Assembly: GCA_964035795.1 (NCBI GenBank)
Contig: OZ038320.1
Span: forward strand, 19,176,589 to 19,240,588
Length of the DNA stretch: 64,000 nucleotides
DNA from: Pterobdella sp. o SKG-2022
Lineage: Eukaryota > Annelida > Clitellata > Hirudinida > Piscicolidae
Direction: 5' to 3'
Shown here: piece by piece, positions 61,601 through 64,000 of the stretch
Layout of the letters: each line of letters opens with the position of its first letter
How positions within the stretch are numbered: position 1 is the stretch's first letter
Program-made: the position numbers and the translations under genes
The notes under the pieces: model-generated
Database searches by the model: none
Told to the model about the DNA's origin: nothing
The model's input: only the letters and a program-made list of their open reading frames with translations

Positions 61601-64000
61601 GCACCGGCTTCTATTCTCGGGGTATTTGTAATGACAACGGTGACGCACTTAAGGAGTTTGCTAATTCAAAAAATCTGTTCATAGCTAACATTGCTTTCAA
61701 ACATCTAGCACGCCACAATACTACTTGGAGCCAACGCCGTATTATAAAAACTGGAAACGATCAGCTTGACAAATACAACAGAATTTTCAATCAAATTGAC
61801 TTTATTGTTATCCCTCAATGGATGAAGTCCGCGCTCAATAATTTTTATGGTCAAAACTAAGCACTGATTCTGACCACAGGCTCGTGACCGCAGATATCGA
61901 GTAGAAACATATATATATTCATGCTACACAAAACGTAACACCAATCAGTCACCGAAAAACCCAAAATTACAATATATGCTACCTCAATCATAACAAGTTC
62001 GTTCAGAAGAAGTACAAAAAAGGTTTAATTGAAAATATATTATTCATATTAGAATATACTGCTGTATACGTCTCAGTAGCTGGAGTATACAGCAGTCGGC
62101 TAATACATTTCCTTCACTTAACTCTATTGAATGAGTCCATATTTTTCAGGCCATAAGATTCCATATCCTTTTCAACATAATTCAACCAGATTTTTGCTGC
62201 TTTACCATGGGAACGACCTTCAGGCAGAGAATATTCGAGCAGGTCATATCTAGCGAATCATGAACCTATTGTTGCACTGTAGCTTGTGCAAAACAGAAAC
62301 TGTTGGAGCTCAGTTTCCACTACCATATAACAAAGCAGAACGCACACAAGATCCGTATAAATTTCCACGAGATTCCAAGGTGATGTGTTTAGAGGTCAAT
62401 ATGGGCAACAGCTTTTTAAATTTACCCCAGGCAACTGAGCATCTGGTGATAACTGCCAACTCACAACCTCCACCTGCACACAACATAAAACCAAGATAAC
62501 TACACTTGGGTTCTACCTCCATTGTGGCATTAAAAACGGTAATCTTTTTGATAGGCCTATAATCCAAGGATGGCGCCAAAAAAAGGCAGTATTAAATGAA
62601 AAAAGACAGGACAGCCATGAAGCAGCAGAACTTATTAATGAAATCACTTAAATCTTAAAAGTTTTGGAAAAACACACCTTCAATTCTAAAAAACAGTTCA
62701 AACCATGTGATTAGTAAAAAACTTCAAAAACTTTTATTTTACTGACCTAAAAGTCCTTACTTTATTTATCTCTTAATCAACTAAATCTATCACCAAAAAA
62801 TTATGTTGATATTCTTCCAAAATTGTCTCCACATCTTTTAATTGCTTTCTGTGCTTTCTACTAACCAGCACAAAATCTATTTCCATTCTTTTGCCTAAAC
62901 CATCACTGTATGTTATTTTTAAACTATCCTTCTTCTTGAACTATGTGCCAGATAAGCAATCTACCTTCCACATTTCTCTCACAAACGCCAAAGCCTCTAT
63001 GAACTCCATCAAAATCATCAATCTACTTACCAACATGCCCATTGAAATCACCCTAACAAATCAAAAACTCTTCCTCATTCTGTCCCCCACAACTTTTAGC
63101 CATATCAATATAAACTTTATTTTTTCCAAATTTCTCTTACACTGAGGCATGTAGGGATTAACTACTCTTATTATCTTATTCTCAAATACCAACACTATTT
63201 GAAACCTGTTATTATTTATACCACATTTCCATATACGTCTTCCTTAACTAGTATACCAGCACATATTGTTTCATTTTCCTTCCCAGACAACCATAACTTA
63301 AACCCTCTACCTAAAAAACCTAAAATTTTGCACCTTGATTTTTTTTATCTTGCAGGAAATTTCAACCTTTTTTTCTCAGTTCTTCACAACCCTTCCCACC
63401 TTTAACATTTAAAGCTTCTATATTCCAGCTACCTATCTCAAAGAAAAAGAATGGAAAGTAAGAGGAAAATCCAGGCATTCTTAGCCTCATCTGCCCATTT
63501 AAGAGCTGCTAGAGATGGAAAGCCATTGCTTTTGTTCATAATTTGACTAGAGATCTTTTGGAGCATTGAAAGTGCGTGAGGAGCATTCCTTCCCTACATA
63601 GCACATGTTCTATAACTTAAATAAATCAATATTCAGCAAATGAGGTTGATAAAATATTCAATTCATTTTTGCAAATATAAAATTTTAATTATAAATGTAC
63701 GAAGCTTCTTATAAAAGTTCAAATAAAGAAAATATTTCATACAAGTTTTGAAAAAATATATTTTGAACCTGTAGTTCAAGCCATAAGACATCAGCCCAAT
63801 AGCTTCTCCAGACCATTTCTTCACAACTCAATTGTCTTCCACAATTTTGTATTCGAGATTCCCTTCCTCATGAATGTAAAATTCAAACTCAAAAAACTAT
63901 TTAAAAAGTAGAATGACTACAAAGTTTGGATGGATAAATAACCTTTTCCATGTTCAACAAGAAAAGAAATTTGTTGACAAAATTCTTTTCTTTCTTCTTT
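49681..64000 (-). CDS. MAP3K4: Mitogen-activated protein kinase kinase kinase 4 (MEKK4), 5' end outside window
   Basis: At least 29 exons, about 1,620 codons here (human 1,608 aa). Kinase exons 3' to 5': 49681-49905, 49960-50066, 50154-50273, 50364-50523, 50618-50734, 50795-50865, 51337-51519. Further exons: 51649-51728, 52059-52120, 52345-52435, 52795-52925, 53134-53301, 54704-54853, 54940-54990, 55091-55186, 55294-55833, 56598-56681, 56852-56951, 57088-57330, 57770-57855, 58101-58172, 58284-58427, 58537-58598, 58863-59202, 59264-59405, 59769-60755, 60839-60936, 63769-63866, 63943 onward. Phases agree throughout. The kinase has GKGQFGNV, LLAMKQ, HRDIKG, LGDFGCSV, APE and DIWSYGCVIIQMLTGK, so it should be active. 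The N-terminal part follows MEKK4 (LIKQCKEIL, YFDYMNQF, YCYTFGFE, RWAYQGFDFL). MEKK4 activates p38/JNK via MKK3/6 and MKK4, often under GADD45. Expansions: an acidic Asp/Glu run at 57130-57240 and a Lys/Asn/Asp-rich part in 55294-55833. Confidence 0.95.
52180..52335 (+). mobile_element. Foldback/MITE-like element, copy 6 (MAP3K4 intron)
   Basis: Begins AGACATCTCATGTATG and contains GTTTTATGATAAGGCTATAC, AAAATTATAGC and TTGATGTTTTTAAAG as in copies 2 and 4. Partial copy. Confidence 0.6.
52440..52605 (-). mobile_element. Foldback/MITE-like element, copy 7 (MAP3K4 intron)
   Basis: Includes a perfect AT-rich palindrome ATTCATTAGTATATATATAC (with its mirrored half to about 52477), then CGAAAATTTTAGTTTTTTGA and a minus-strand terminus GGAGCATCTTATGTATA. 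Shares core and terminus with the other copies. Confidence 0.6.
53800..54350 (-). mobile_element. LINE family D, copy 4, with inverted 5' segment
   Basis: On the minus strand the coding end reads SRRLRWY, LELPLPGEK, KNMESYGLENVDPLNRAE and KKCINRLLYTPAT. It runs straight into the hairpin ACTGCTGTATACCCC ... CCTACAGCAGTATAATCT and an (ATT)n tail at 53786-53800. At 54150-54225 versus 54235-54300 the same LINE stretch (AACTGTTGGAGC, AACAAGGCAGAACG) is present twice in opposite orientation. Inserted in a MAP3K4 intron. Confidence 0.85.
57365..57495 (+). mobile_element. Foldback/MITE-like element, copy 8 (partial, MAP3K4 intron)
   Basis: Contains ACGATAAGATTGTACTTATC, GAGAAATTTAGTTTTTG and AATAAATGTATCTGAAATTT, the same order as the right arm of the 33775-34050 palindrome. 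Confidence 0.55.
61140..61990 (+). mobile_element. LINE endonuclease fragment (MAP3K4 intron)
   Basis: Short plus-strand frames in changing phases read SLATFNVGGLSAYHKNIN, IALQETKADKEEWLTSAGYK with the catalytic Glu, LGNFNSKMG and a final SDHRLVTADIE-like block around 61870-61900. This is the apurinic-type endonuclease of an RTE-like LINE, heavily broken. Confidence 0.72.
62035..62600 (-). mobile_element. LINE family D, copy 5 (C-terminal coding end and 3' hairpin)
   Basis: The minus-strand frame 62310-62579 reads CSYLGFMLCAGGGCELAVIT, AWGKFKKLLPILTSKHITL and YGSCVRSALLYGSG. Downstream comes the coding end and the hairpin CGACTGCTGTATACTCC ... GTATACAGCAGTATATTC near 62055-62100, with a perfect 12-base stem. 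It shares over 300 bases with the copy at 53800-54200. Confidence 0.87.
62760..63440 (-). mobile_element. LINE endonuclease fragment (MAP3K4 intron)
   Basis: The minus strand reads short blocks in changing frames: CQGDFNGHVGK, GVHRGFGVCERNVEG and WNIEALNVKG in the usual endonuclease order. This element type usually continues with the RT seen at 1-680. Decayed. The plus-strand frames at 62891-63145 and 63199-63405 are antisense shadows. Confidence 0.7.

Overview
The window is animal (metazoan) nuclear DNA. It is visibly AT-rich, has genes split by GT-AG introns, carries a BSX-type homeobox gene and animal signalling kinases (STK40, MAP3K4), and is littered with decayed non-LTR retrotransposons, tRNA-derived SINE copies and foldback elements. 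An invertebrate is likely, but the sequence alone does not fix the phylum. There are no prokaryotic operons, CRISPR arrays or plasmid features.

Layout from left to right: a decayed LINE (1-1560); gene-poor DNA; a three-exon BSX homeobox gene (+, 4348-5879); a possible two-exon microprotein (-, 6622-7108); a SINE; an NTHL1-type DNA glycosylase whose best gene model carries an N-terminal FLYWCH zinc-finger exon (-, 8601-11187); LINE pieces (12380-13520); TMEM147 (+, 13669-15436) facing SLC35C2 (-, 15796-21373); gene-poor DNA with a palindromic element and a purine-rich decayed stretch (21374-24517); an RMDN3-like gene (+, 24518-29904); a LINE (30700-31760); a small secreted peptide precursor (+, 33058-33480); a perfect-looking foldback element (33775-34050); STK40 (-, 34162-38634); a LINE 3' end; ribosomal protein uL6/RPL9 (+, 41545-43171); an unidentified two-exon small protein with a LINE in its intron (-, 43375-44712); a nested LINE cluster (44950-48180); a further LINE end (about 49000-49660); and MAP3K4 (-, 49681 to beyond the right edge), whose introns hold more LINE pieces.

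Most gene models were built by hand: exon ends were chosen so that GT/AG sites, reading phase and family similarity agree at every junction. All similarities are from memory of the families; no search was run. The genes do not form one pathway. They are mostly housekeeping or signalling genes: base-excision repair, ER translocon partner, sugar-nucleotide carrier, ER-mitochondria tether, pseudokinase, ribosome and stress MAP kinase cascade. They sit in transposon-rich DNA.
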